NCBI GenBank assembly: GCA_013397845.1
Contig: VZTG01002327.1
Span: 62,001 to 126,000, forward strand
DNA: 64,000 nucleotides
Reading direction: 5' to 3'
Source of the DNA: Melanocharis versteri
Lineage: Eukaryota > Chordata > Aves > Passeriformes > Melanocharitidae
Below are positions 41,011-51,365 of this stretch, piece by piece; the stretch's first letter is position 1; every line of letters starts with the position of its first letter. The notes beneath the pieces are model-generated. The model saw only the letters and a list, made by a program, of their open reading frames with translations, had not been told where the DNA came from and searched no databases. The position numbers and the translations under genes are program-made.

Positions 41011-41689
41011 TAAACAGGCTTTCGCTGAAACACAAAGCTGCTTTCTTTGGTGGATTAAACACTCCATGCTGGGGACGCCAGAGAGAAGAAACATCTTGTT
41101 TGCATTATTTTACCCAGGTTTGAAAGGGCTCGACTCAAGCCGAGGTCACGGTTCCTTTGAGAGAAAGGGCATCCTGCGCTGGGAGAAGCTGGGTCAGTGC
41201 AAAGGTTGGGACGTGGTGAGACACTGTGTGGAGGTGCCTTGTGTGCTGCAGCACGTGTGTGGAACATTGGCCATCACATCCTCCTGGGGACAGGGTGGCA
41301 TGTCCTAACAGAAGCAGTGATTGGAGCTGCAGTGGTTGTTTCTTTCCAATTTGAAGCATGTGAACCCTGACAGAGCAGAGGGAAGCGCAGGTGGAAATCA
41401 TCCAACTTCAGCAATTGGCACCAAGGATTGAAACCCATAAAAAGTCCCTTGTGCTCCCCACTGCTCTGCTGAGCCCTTATGCAGTCTCTGGGGTAGAGTG
41501 GCGGTGTAACCACGCCATGTGTCAGACCTGCCAGCTGCTGTGTCACCTCTGTCACATCATCCCACGTGGCTGCGTGTGGAGCAATCCTGCTGCTTGCCCT
41601 GAGAATGAGTCCCATCAGTCCTCTCTGGGCCCCACGTTTCTGCTGTGACACTCACCCTCACATATTTTGTGATCCTCTATATGAAGGAT

Positions 41690-41752
41690 GAGAATCGGGA
41701 TTTAGAACTAGATGATCATTAAGGTCCCTTCCAACCCAAATCATTCTAGGAA
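41690..41752 (+). mobile_element. CR1 LINE 3' tail, sense, very short
   Basis: TTTAGAACTAGATGATCATT followed by AAGGTCCCTTCCAACCCAAA and TCATTCTA is the last few dozen bases of a CR1 element, ending at the typical terminal octamer-like ATTCTA. Strong 5' truncation is usual for CR1. Confidence 0.85.
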
Positions 41753-42094
41753 AAATTAAGTTATGTTTACTTTGAAAAATGCCTCCTTAATGCCTCTGTG
41801 GTTCGGTAGCAGCTTGAAGGACCTGGTCTTCAAACCAGGTGGTGATGGCCTGCAGCACAACCTGTTCTGGTGGCTGCAGGGGTCCCTGAGAGTTTGTAGT
41901 GCATGTTTGCAGCACGTGTTGGGTGTCACCGTGGGCGCTGGTGTGACAGGCACTCTGTTATTTTAAGCATTAGTGTTTGTGTGCATTTTACACATTATAG
42001 CGTTGCATTATTTAAGGATGATGCATTATTAAACGTTCTCCTCAGCATGGAGAGTAGGTCACTTCCTGCAATTCCTGTCTCTGCATGAGTGAGT

Positions 42095-42870
42095 TAGGAT
42101 GCTGTCTCTTATGTAATCCTTGCAGTCCGAATAATGGAGATTGTAATACTATAGAGCTGATTAATAACATTTAGTACTTCATTAATGAGGAATTTTGTTG
42201 GAGTGTTCATAGCAGGCATCTCTGTTACCATACTCAGTTTGTTCTTTCTGCTTGAGTGCCTGGAACCAGAAGAACAATCATTACTTAGTTAATAATGATG
42301 TGCTTCCTAAAATAAAGGCTTGTAAATTCATTTTTATGCCCATAATCACATTTTTCTGCTGTGAGAAGAGTGAGGGAGCTGGGAATTGTCTCTTTCCCAT
42401 CTTCCTGATAAAATGTATATAATGATTAGAAGCATATAATAAGAGTGTTTGTCCTAGCCAAATGTTTCTCCACTCCTGTTAATCAGCGTTCGTTTGAGAG
42501 CCCGGCGCCGTTTGTGGAAGGCGATGCAATCACTGGGGCAGTGTGGCAGATTTAAATCAGTAATAAAAGCCCTGGGGAAATTAACAAGACAAAACATTAA
42601 CCACAGACTAAACATTAACATATATTAGCATTTTTATTACACCTGTAGAAATGGTAAATGTGCTTGGTTACTACTATTAAAAAGTTTATGTTCTATCCCA
42701 CATCATCGCAATGTATATTTTTGGTTTAAGCCCTTTAGAATTTAATTAAGCGGAATTTTGTAGCAGCGCTTGAGTAATAGACTTCAGGTTCACTTTTATG
42801 GTGACTTTGAAGATAAACGGGGCACAAATGCGATCTTTATAATGCTAATAAGACTCGTGATGTGTAGTGG
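42095..42870. other. AT-rich block with an isolated CpG cluster, possible conserved non-coding element
   Basis: Unique AT-rich sequence with many homeodomain-type cores (ATTAATGAGG, TTAGTTAATAATGA, TTTAATTAAGCGG). In its middle, at about 42488-42525, six CpG occur within about 40 bases, in GCGTTCG, CCCGGCGCCG and GGCGATG. No repeat family is recognised. Role inferred only. Confidence 0.3.
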
Positions 42871-43455
42871 AGCAGGTTGTTAGAAAGAATTGGGGAAGAA
42901 GCACCAATTCAAGCAGCTGCCTTACTGAGGCTTTCAGCCTCACTGGTCAAACTGGATTCCATCACTGAAGGATGCTCGGGGGTTTAGTGGGCACCAGTTG
43001 GTTCCTCCAAAGACAGCATGTCTGTGGTCTCTTGATGTTCTGTGCGTACTGTAGCAAATCACCCTTTCAGAAGCTGTGTTCAAATCAATTATAATGGTTA
43101 ATCTCTTTTCAGTTTAATGTGTGGCTTCTCCCAAAGGAAACTCACGAATAGGTATAAAATGACTTATGTGAACTCCAGAGAGCAAAGGAGATTGTGGGAG
43201 GAAATCTTCAAAAATGAGGCCATCCCCTTGAGGGGAAAAAAATACTGTGTCTTCCTGGAGAATGAATCTTTAAGCAGAAGAGTTCATAGAAAAGACAAAT
43301 GGAAACTCCATGTAAAGTTTAAGCAAAGGTCAAATACAGCAAACTCTCCTTTAGAGCAGAGTGGAGCTCCTGGGCTGAATGAGAAGTGGCAGCAGCAGGT
43401 ATCCAGCAGCGTCTAATGCACTCTCTTCTTGTCCAAGGAGAAGCTGATTAGCTAC

Positions 43456-43496
43456 TTTTTTTTTGTCTTTTTTTTTTCTTTTTTTTTTTTTCTTCT
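43456..43496. repeat. T-rich tract
   Basis: T runs of 9-14 separated by G or C, about 200 bp before the solo LTR. It may be the decayed tail of an unrecognised retroposed copy on the minus strand, but nothing next to it supports that. Confidence 0.85.
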
Positions 43497-43702
43497 AAAT
43501 CACCTAGAAAATTACCTTTAAAATGTTCTTACTGTTAAAAGCAAAGCTCAGATTGACACTGAGGATCACAGTGTGCTGCCTTCCAATCCTTTCACCCCTG
43601 GATTTCCTTGCTGATGTGCAAGGTAAGATGTTTTTGCCCCATATGGCCATGCTGGCTTGTGCCTTGGCAGCAGAGCGGGTTCATCAGGAGCCTCAGTGGT
43701 GT

Positions 43703-44151
43703 TGATGCCTTTTGGGACTACCTAGAAACAGAGGCCAGACGAAATTAAGAGAATAAAAAGAGGTTATGGTTATTGAAGGGCCTTCAGGTGCATTTAGGGC
43801 AGACTAAGTCACCCCAGGGGCTACACCCAAAAATGGACGACAGGTCACAGGTTTTCATACTTTTATAATTTTGGTCCATTTGCATATTGGGGGTTAATCT
43901 TCCAATTACAGCTTCAGGTAATGAAGTAATTTAACCCAAGTTTGCTCCCCCCCAACTCACTTTTGTTTACATTTCTCAGGGCCTGAAGCAATGAGGTGTC
44001 CTTGGTTTCCAGGCCTGGAGAGGAATTGTTTTGTCTGACCAAAATGGGAAAACAGTAGCAAACACTCTATATGGAGTTTAGAGTTATACGCTAAAGAACT
44101 ACAGGATTACAAATAGATGAAAAAAATAAAAGCTAAAATCCTAAGGCATCA
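43703..44151. mobile_element. Solo LTR of an endogenous retrovirus-like element
   Basis: The 449-bp unit starts TGATGCCTT (43703-43711) and ends AAGGCATCA (44143-44151), a perfect 9-bp terminal inverted repeat with the TG...CA ends of LTRs. GTGT at 43699-43702 and again at 44152-44155 is a 4-bp target-site duplication. The inner sequence (TTTTATAATTTTGGTCCATT, TGCATATTGGGGGTTAATC) resembles bird LTRs as I remember them. There is no gag-pol region on either side, so it looks like a solo LTR left by recombination. A 4-bp duplication fits gammaretrovirus-like (ERV1) integration. AATAAA occurs near 44124 on the + strand, but orientation is not settled. Confidence 0.68.
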
Positions 44152-44740
44152 GTGTCAGCGATGCCATCCTGCCATAGCCAGGCCGGAGGTGTCCTCCCTC
44201 AGCTGCATGGAGGCCGTGGTGCTTTGCACAGAGCCTGCTGCTGCGGTCACTATTTCTTTGCTAATTAACCCCAGTCATCCCCATTTCCATGGGCTGACAG
44301 GTACCCGTGTGGAGCAGTGCTGTGCTTTACACCCGTGCCTCAACTCAGCTGGAAGCGGCCGTGGTGGATCTGGCCGCTGGCTGTTCGCAGCGCATCGTTC
44401 CCGTGCAGTCCTCAGGCACCTCTTAGCTTCAATTAATGGGGAAGCGTTGAAGTGGGCTGATAGTGCTGCTCCATTAGCCTTGTCCCTGCACTGCTCTCAA
44501 ACCAGCGTTCCCTCCAAAGCGGAGTCATTGCAGGCGTGCAGCTCCCGCGGGTGTTGGGGGCCAGCTGCTTCCCCATCGGGCTCCCCAGGAGCTCTGCCCA
44601 GCCTGGCTCTGGTGTCTCCCTGTGGCTGGAATGCAGAGATGGAGCAGGGACCAGTGGTAGTAGTGGCCGTCAGAAGGCGAAGTGTTCCCCTCGTGGCCTG
44701 GGTCACGCTCGCATGGAGGAGGCTAATTAAATCGGGTAAT
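44151..44740. other. Moderately CpG-rich stretch next to solo LTR
   Basis: A hand count gives about 26 CpG in 590 bp, observed/expected roughly 0.5-0.6, clearly above the surrounding intron. It begins immediately at the right edge of the LTR. A 208-codon + frame starting inside the LTR at 44117 crosses it without any recognisable product. Confidence 0.4.
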
Positions 44741-45737
44741 TAGTGAGTTTGTTAATGAGCTGGGGCAGGGAAATTTTGCTTGGGCTGTTACAGTGTCGGT
44801 GGCTTTGGGGGTTTGTAAAAGCTCAGGGCTTTGGGAAGGTTTTTCTTGCAGCAGCTTTTCGGTGGCCTGGCAGATTCTTTCAAAAACAAGGTCCAACTCC
44901 TGTTGCCTAAAAAACACACTGGCATTTGATTTACTTAGTCATTTTTTTGTGGCCTGATGTGTCAAACTTCAGCCTATTCTGAATTAAGGCACAGCTCTTG
45001 CACTGACCATACTTCAGAAAAAGGCTGGTGTATATTTACAGTCCCCCTGGTAGCATGGGGAGCCCAAGGAGAAGAGCCAGTGGTTCTATTCTGTTGATTT
45101 GCTTTAAATTTCACATTTATATTTGTGTGGTGGGAGGAAACCACATATTAAACACTGTTGCTTGATACAAGTTAGGCAACTGGATTAGAGATGCTCCCTT
45201 CCTTTTGCTCTCCCTCTTGCAGACACATCACCGTGCTGGGGAGCTCCTGCCAGAGCAAGCAATACCTGGAGAGCTGAATCATCACACTTGTTTCTCCTCA
45301 AGGTGTGAGCTTGTGTCTGTCCCTTCTCTGACTGCCCTACAGTGGCATTTTTCTTCACCTTTTGGAGCCTGCTTTAAAATGGCAATGGTTAGGAAGAGAC
45401 TGGGAAGCTGTGTTCATGTGTTCCTGAGCCTGCAGTGCGGACTCAAAAAGAAGGAAAGATTGAAATAGGATTTCTGAGCTGTTGTCCTAGGACTGCTTGT
45501 GGCCCAGCAGACTTTGGCAGATGGTTTGTGAAATCCTTCCCTCCCCCAAAAAGCATGCACGATGCCGCCCCTGCAAATGAGCAGGCAATCTGTTACTTCT
45601 ACTTTCACTCACTTTATTTTAAGTTCAAATCTCAGCCGGGTTTTTGTTTGACTATAAGGTGACAACCATTTCACTGTGACTTCACAAGATGGGCTGCAGG
45701 GTTGGGTTTTTTTCCTAAAAAGGTTAGCTGGTGCTTC

Positions 45738-45755
45738 AATAAATAAATAAGTAAA
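45738..45755. repeat. (AAAT)n microsatellite
   Basis: AATAAATAAATAAGTAAA, about four units. Confidence 0.85.
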
Positions 45756-45864
45756 AACTTGGTGGAAAATTTGAGCAGTGCATCCTTCTATCCATAAAGA
45801 CTTCATCTGCTGTCCCACGTCTCAGCTAACACAATCCTCTTCATGGCTTCATCCCTCACAGGAG

Positions 45865-45960
45865 AGGTGGCTGGACTCAGTGATCAATGATTTGGCTTGA
45901 TGATCAACGGTTGAACTCGATGATTGTAGAGGTCTTTTCCAGCCTTACTGATTCGATGAA
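45865..45960 (+). mobile_element. CR1 LINE 3' tail, sense, short
   Basis: GGTGGCTGGACTCAGTGATC, a second related block GGTTGAACTCGATGATTGTA, and GAGGTCTTTTCCAGCCTTAC with TGATTCGATGA form a CR1 3' end. The GATGAT-containing unit is partly repeated (TCAATGATTTGGCTTGATGA then TCAACGGTTGAACTCGATGA), suggesting a small internal duplication. Confidence 0.82.
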
Positions 45961-48370
45961 TCTTGGAGCCCTGGTACCCAGCTGCCGTGTGGGGCTGTGA
46001 GGATGCAGCAGAGCTGCAGCTCCTGCGCAGGACGTGGGAGCAGAGGGGCTGAGCTCCCTCCAGTGCCGGGTGGGAGATGAAGCAGCCCCACTTTGCCGAG
46101 CCTCTTTGCTGTTTGAAGCACGCTCTCGGGTGCTGCCATTGTTCGTGCTGTCGACCGCCCTCCCCTCCCATTCAGCGCCTCTCTGCATCCTTGGGAAAAA
46201 GCCTTGATCCTGGACTTGCTCTTCTCTCAGGGTTTGATAGGTTTTGCCAGCTGAAAGCTGGGCTTTAGAAAGGGAATGGAGGGATTTTCACAGAGCTGGG
46301 GAGAATCAAAGGGAGTCATCACAAACAGCAGCTTAAAATACCCGACCTTTTCCCACTTCTCTCCTGCACTTTACGTGGCCGTGCAGAGCGTGGGTGCAGC
46401 GATGCTGCTTTGTGGCATTGCTTCCTCTATACCCACTGTCCTGGAGCTTTGGTGTATCTTGTGTTTCCCTGGAGGAGGTTTCCTGGCAGGTCTCATCTCT
46501 GAGTTCGGGAGAGGAAAAGCCCACAGACCCTCTGAGCATCCTGGCTCTCTCCTGCTGGTCTCCCCTTGAAGGGACAGTGGCACCAGCCAGTACAGAGACA
46601 GCACGGGATATCCAGGCCCATTCTGCAGTGAGGGGGTCTCAGATCCCAAATGCCCTTCTCCAGGTCTCCAGCTGCCCTGTGGTTTCCTCCTATTCCTGTC
46701 TGCTTGCATCAGGGGACTACCTGTAAACGTTATGAGAGGGATGAGTGCTAACAGAAAGCCCAAAAGGCAAAGAAAACAGCCCAAAATGGGGCCCATTTTC
46801 TGAATCCCTCCCTCCCTCTGTTTTTGAAGCCTGCCAAGTGATTTCGGGAGGGCAGTAGGGCTAATACATTCTTATGCAGAACTTGGTTTTGGCAAGGCAG
46901 AGAGGAGGCACAGCCAAAGGAGGACAGGAAAGGAAAAGCCAGGTAAGATGCTGCAGAAACTGCTCCCCTGGCAGCTGCAGGAGGAACTGCTTTGGCAGAG
47001 GAAACTGCAGGTGCAGAAGGACCAGTGGCAGCATCTCTTCCCACCGTGATGTGAACAGAAACTGCAGTGCCCAGCTCCCAGGAGGTTTCTGTTTTACTCT
47101 TTTGTTGTATGGCAGGCTGAGCAAACAAACTGTGCTGCTCTTGATAATGAAAGAGGTGACATTACTAATTTATTTGCCCACCCAAATGTAGGATGTAATA
47201 GAACAGAATTAATCTCTTCTCTTTACACATCGGATGCTTGTAGCTTTGGGCGGCGGGTGTGCTTTTAACCTCTGGTGTGCAGCTTACTGGGATTGCCTTG
47301 ATTCGGTGTGGTGTGGAGATAAATGAGGTGCTGCAAGGAATGGGCATTTTATGGGTGCGTAGCTGGTACCAAGCCTGGATGGGGAGGTGGGATGAGGCTC
47401 TGAGAAAGCAAGGGTGGTGTTAACTGTGGTGCCTTCGTGGTCCCAGCAATCAGCCAAGCTCCTTTCACAACCCAGCACAGATGAGTCCTGCAAGAGCAGC
47501 ACAGGGTGGCTCAAAAGGAGACTGTCACAGTGGCAGTGGTGCCACAGGGGGACAGATGTCCCTTGGCAGTGTCCTAGAGAAGGAGCTGGTGGCAAACCCA
47601 TCCACAGCAGGGACTGCAGCGGTGGCCGCTGCTGGGTGAGTCTCGGGACAGTGGCCATGCGAGAGAGCTTGAACAAGGCACTTTGGATTCCTTCCCTTGC
47701 TGCTGCAGCCGGTTCCCAAATCATCTGTATGCTAATGAGCTAATTTGTGCCATTAGCAGAGCCCTGTTAATCAGGGCCTCCCACGATATGACTGGGCTGT
47801 GGCCCCAACGCTTGCTGTATTTTAGGCCCTGGGTTTTTTAATTAGTAGTGATGTGTATGATGCTCATCCCTGGGCATCTGCAGTGCAGTCTGTGCAGATG
47901 CTGAGCTGCCTCAAGATGCAGAACCAGAGTCTTAGGATTTTCCTTCAGAGGCAAGGTGTTTCCTAAAGCTCTGACTAGAGGGGCAGAGTGCAGTGTCTTG
48001 AGATGCTGTGGTGTTCAGGAAGGAGGGAGCAGGGAACATCTCAAGCCCCCTCCTGCCAGCCTAAGTTTAACCTGACACAGGAAGATTTGCCTGTCACACC
48101 TGCAGCTCAGGGGTTTTGGTAGCCACAGGGGCACTTCAATGCCCCGACATTTTGCCTGAAGCTTCCAGCATTCCTTCCCAGGGGATGGGTATTTGTACAA
48201 AAGCCAGGTTGTATCCTTAGCATAGAAGTTTGTTTTCAGGTGCTTGCTGAGCTGTGAGCAAGACGGGCATGACAGGACGATGGCAGCTCACGTGCAGGTG
48301 CCAGTGTGCCTCTCAGCTGTCTTCCTGCAGTCCCAACACTTCCTCACACTGCTGTGCTTGTGTTTTCCAG

Positions 48371-48504
48371 ATCAGCCGGTTATGTGGCCACGCTCAGCAG
48401 AGGCAGATTCGATCAGCTAATTATCCAGAAGACCTTTTCATTGACAAGAAAGTCCTGAAAGTGACTCACATTGAGCAAGAAGAAACTCTGTCGAGCAGGA
48501 GGAG
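48371..48504 (+). CDS. GPC3: Glypican-3 exon 4 with furin cleavage site
   Basis: This 134-bp exon enters in phase 0 after TGTTTTCCAG and leaves in phase 2 at AG|GTGAGA. It encodes I-S-R-L-C-G-H-A-Q-Q-R-Q-I-R-S-A-N-Y-P, continues through EDLFIDKKVLKV, and ends TLSSRR plus a split Arg codon. About 36 of 45 residues match recalled human GPC3, the best of the four exons and the main reason for calling GPC3 rather than GPC5. The R-Q-I-R motif at 48401-48412 aligns with the human R-Q-Y-R furin-type site (residues 355-358), where the core protein is cut into an N-terminal chain of about 40 kDa and a C-terminal chain of about 30 kDa that stay disulfide-linked. Tyr to Ile at the third position keeps the R-x-x-R rule. 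Phase 0 joins cleanly to K-L-S-T-A of exon 3. Confidence 0.95.
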
Positions 48505-51239
48505 GTGAGAGTGCTCAGGCTGAGTGTGGTGCCTGCTGGATGGGCTGCAGGAGCAGCCACCATATGGGATGGCCCTGTGGAAGCAGATGGAAAAGCTCCT
48601 TATTTCCCTTACCCATAAACCTGGTTTTGGCTCTGAACATCAGAGCTGCTCTGTGGCCGGCTCTGAAGTGCAGTGAGGTGTCTGCATGGGTTTTCTCACC
48701 TAGTACACCCAGGTTTTTACACCAAATGCCTTGTCTGGGCTTCTTGGACACTGCTGTAGTGCCTGAAATACTCACAGGTGTAGTTAGAGATAGAAATGGT
48801 CATTCCAGCCTGAATTGTTACATGTTACACCATGTGTAGGTAAGGGCAAGGTGTTTCATGCTTTTTGTGTAGTGTTTTATGGTAGTTCAGAGATGTTAAC
48901 AGTGTTTTACTGCGTATTTTCAAAGGAAGCAGGTGCTTCCACTGCTGGCACTGCACCCTGTGCTTCCTTCCCCGTGTAAGTAGAAGCTGTAATTAAGTGG
49001 GCTCACACTGGTGTGTCAGGGAGCAGCATCTCCCCTCAGGATCTGAAAGCACACCCAGAGACACGCAGTGCCTTTACTTCTGTCTTGAATAAAAGAAAAA
49101 TCCCCGTGGAAGAGAAACAAGCAAGCTTGGCAGTTTTTGAAACTGGCGATAGACTAAGTTGGGTGGATTTCTCTCTGAAGACTAACAGGGCCACATTCTT
49201 GATACGGTTCCCACGAGATACAGCACCAGGGCTTGCATTCCTCCGTTGTCTCAACACGTCGGAGTTACACAGCCCAGACTCTGACAGAGATGTCCTTTGA
49301 AGACTCTGAAGGCTAATGAAATCTGCTGAGATTAATTACATGGGTTCATACCTGCAGATATGGGGCAGTTCCTCCCTGCCCTGCAGGGAGCTCTGCTCCC
49401 CAGGAAAGTTTCCTTCCGCCTGTTCTCCCAGCTCTGCTGGGGTTTGTGGAAGAGGAGCAAGGCAGTGCCTAGGATGTGAGGAGCTGAGTGCCATGGGCAG
49501 TGAGGCTCCTGCTTGGGGTTTGCCATAACTGATGATCCGGGTCTCACCTCATTTTGGCTTTCCGAACGGTGTTGGTTGGACCCCCGCCCCACTGCTAGGC
49601 CGGTGCAGGAGATGGATGTAGGAGGTGGTTCACGCAGGAGGTGACTGCCTGAAGCACCCCTTCGATTTGTGCGGGGAGCTGTGGGCTGGATTCGCACCCT
49701 TTGGAAGGGCTTTGACGCATGGGACAAACCCTTGTTCGTTTGCATGGGCAGTGGCAGACGGGCCGGTGCACGCGGTGCCCGGGCGGGATGCGCTGCGGCG
49801 GTCATCGCAGTGACCCTCTTCCTCCACGGGCTGCGGCTCTCCCTGCGGGGCTGGTCAGCCCAGCACGGCAGGAACACGCTGCTCGGCAGCGAAAAGGCAG
49901 CGCAGAGCACGGGCTTGCTTCTCCTGGTGTCGCCTGCCCCCAGCTGGCTGTCGCGGGCTCTGGCTGGAGAGGGAACCCCGCGGAACCCCAAAGCAAGGAG
50001 GGATGGAGGGAGCTGGGCACCCCTCTGCGCACCAAACTGCCTGAGACTGCGGGGCAGCTCCCCACAGCTGGCAGGGCACGGACAATTCCCCGCTGCAGCA
50101 CCCGGGGGATGCCCCTGGGAGTGCTCCCTGCTCCGGGCGCTGATTCCTCATCATCCCTCCCTGGGAGAAAGGAAACTGAGAAATAACCCCTTGCCAAAAG
50201 GGGAAATGTGCTGAAACCAAACAAGACGACTGTGAAGGCAAGTCATGCTGTCTCCAGTCCCTGCTATTCATATTATGTTACTTTTGGTGCTGCTTACCTA
50301 ATTAAATCTGCCGCTGTTCCCTGGTGACAGCTGCTGAGTGTCCCTGAGGGATCAGACCTAGCCTGGCGGGATGCCACATCCCACTCCCAGAGCCTCTGTC
50401 GCCTCTCTGGCAACATCAGAGATCCCATGGTCAGCCTGTATTCTGGCCCCCTGGACCACTGCTGGGGTGACCAGCTGGAGATCCTTGTTGCTGGGAAGGG
50501 AGGGCACAGGGTCAGGCTGCAGGCTGGTTCACATCCCCTCTGTGTGGTGCAAGCACTGCTCCTGCAGCTCCTCCTGCCTTCCTGCGACAGGGCCGTTCTG
50601 ATGAGTGTAACCTGCCCTTTGAATGCAGACTGTGACCCCATGGCCAACCCAGTGCATCCCTTGAAATCGTGTCCTTTTGATGGTGCAGCATCATGTGTTC
50701 AGCTCATGTTAGCCACGTGTTCAGGTCTGTGCTGAGAGTGTCAGCTCTGGTCTACCACCAAAAATGCCACCTGGCCTTCCAGCAATGCTGAATGGCCAAT
50801 GTCAGCCAGACAAAGCCCTTGAAGGGCTTCTGTTGCCTTCTGCAAAGCAGAGGGAACACTATAGCCTGAGCCCTTGCTGCTCAGATGTACCCCAAGGATG
50901 CCTGAGCCAGTGGCCCCTTTCCTTAGGTGCTGTGAGAGTGCAGAGACTGTCTGGCTTTTGCCTGGGGCTTGGCTGGGCTGAGGTTCTGCTGCTCCCACAT
51001 CCCTCCCCATCACCAGCAGTTTTGCCTGGGAAACACGGGTTCAGCCTTTGACTGAATAACATCAAGGAAAAACACAAAAAGCTACTTGGGATCAGAAATA
51101 AAACTGATGCTTCATGGTTTGTTTGCACTTAGGTGCTTTAATATTGTGTTTGTGTGACTGCCTTCACTGGCTAAAATGCACCAACCTTGTCTTCACTTCT
51201 TCTTTTAACTGAGCAACCTTCTCCCTCCCTTTCTTCCAG
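48505..51239 (+). other. GPC3: GPC3 intron 4 (2,735 bp)
   Basis: Bounded by GTGAGA and TTCTTCCAG. It is the shortest of the three complete introns and contains the CpG-rich block at about 49560-50160, listed separately. The rest is unique sequence with no recognisable repeat. Confidence 0.88.
49560..50160. promoter_or_regulatory. CpG-island-like block in intron 4
   Basis: A hand count gives about 41 CpG in 600 bp at a GC content a little over 60%, an observed/expected near 0.7, which meets the usual island thresholds; flanking intron has few CpG. The densest part is 49750-49940. Open frames of 181 codons (+, 49669-50214) and 219 codons (-, 49332-49991) cross it, but neither resembles a known protein and long chance frames are expected in such DNA. 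No TATA box or exon is recognisable. It could be an alternative or antisense promoter, an intragenic island, or only GC-biased DNA. Confidence 0.5.
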
Positions 51240-51365
51240 GGAACTGATTGCAAAGCTGAAGTCCCACAGCAATTTCTACAGCAGCTTGCCAGAGTACATC
51301 TGCAACCACAGCTCTGCTGTTCAGAACAACACCCTTTGCTGGAACGGACAAGAAGTCGTGGAGAG
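51240..51365 (+). CDS. GPC3: Glypican-3 exon 5
   Basis: This 126-bp exon follows a C/T-rich tract ending TTCTTCCAG and is followed by GTGAAT. Its first base completes the Arg codon from exon 4; it leaves in phase 2 with AG, completed by G of exon 6. The residues begin ELIAKLKSHSNFYSSLPEY and end NTLCWNGQEVVER, about 29 of 42 matching recalled human GPC3. Two cysteines of the core are present (ICNHS and TLCWNG). The sequon N-N-T at 51325-51333 aligns with human Asn418. A second sequon, N-H-S at 51304-51312, replaces S-H-S of human GPC3 and may be an extra glycan site. The 126-bp length matches the human exon as I recall it. Confidence 0.94.

Larger units (their letters stand above)
28252..48370 (+). 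other. GPC3: GPC3 intron 3 (20,119 bp)
   Basis: Bounded by GTGAGT and TGTTTTCCAG. It holds CR1 pieces at 32085-32700, 40945-41010, 41690-41752 and 45865-45960, the solo LTR at 43703-44151, an AAAAAG-type purine run at 37225-37253, a T-rich tract at 43456-43496, and AT-rich blocks at about 37.93-38.33, 39.3-39.7, 42.09-42.46 and 42.54-42.87 kb. A moderately CpG-rich patch lies at 44.15-44.74 kb. No coding exon is supported within it. Confidence 0.85.

Noticed and set aside
44117..44743. 208-codon + frame beginning in the solo LTR
   Set aside because: Start lies in the LTR end and the rest is a CpG-rich stretch with no protein likeness.
49332..49991. 219-codon minus-strand frame in intron 4
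   Set aside because: Low-complexity composition (Pro, Arg, Ser) and no recognisable domain; explained by GC content.
49669..50214. 181-codon + frame in the CpG-rich block
   Set aside because: Overlaps equally long frames in other phases and on the minus strand; no domain or family likeness; typical of GC-rich DNA.
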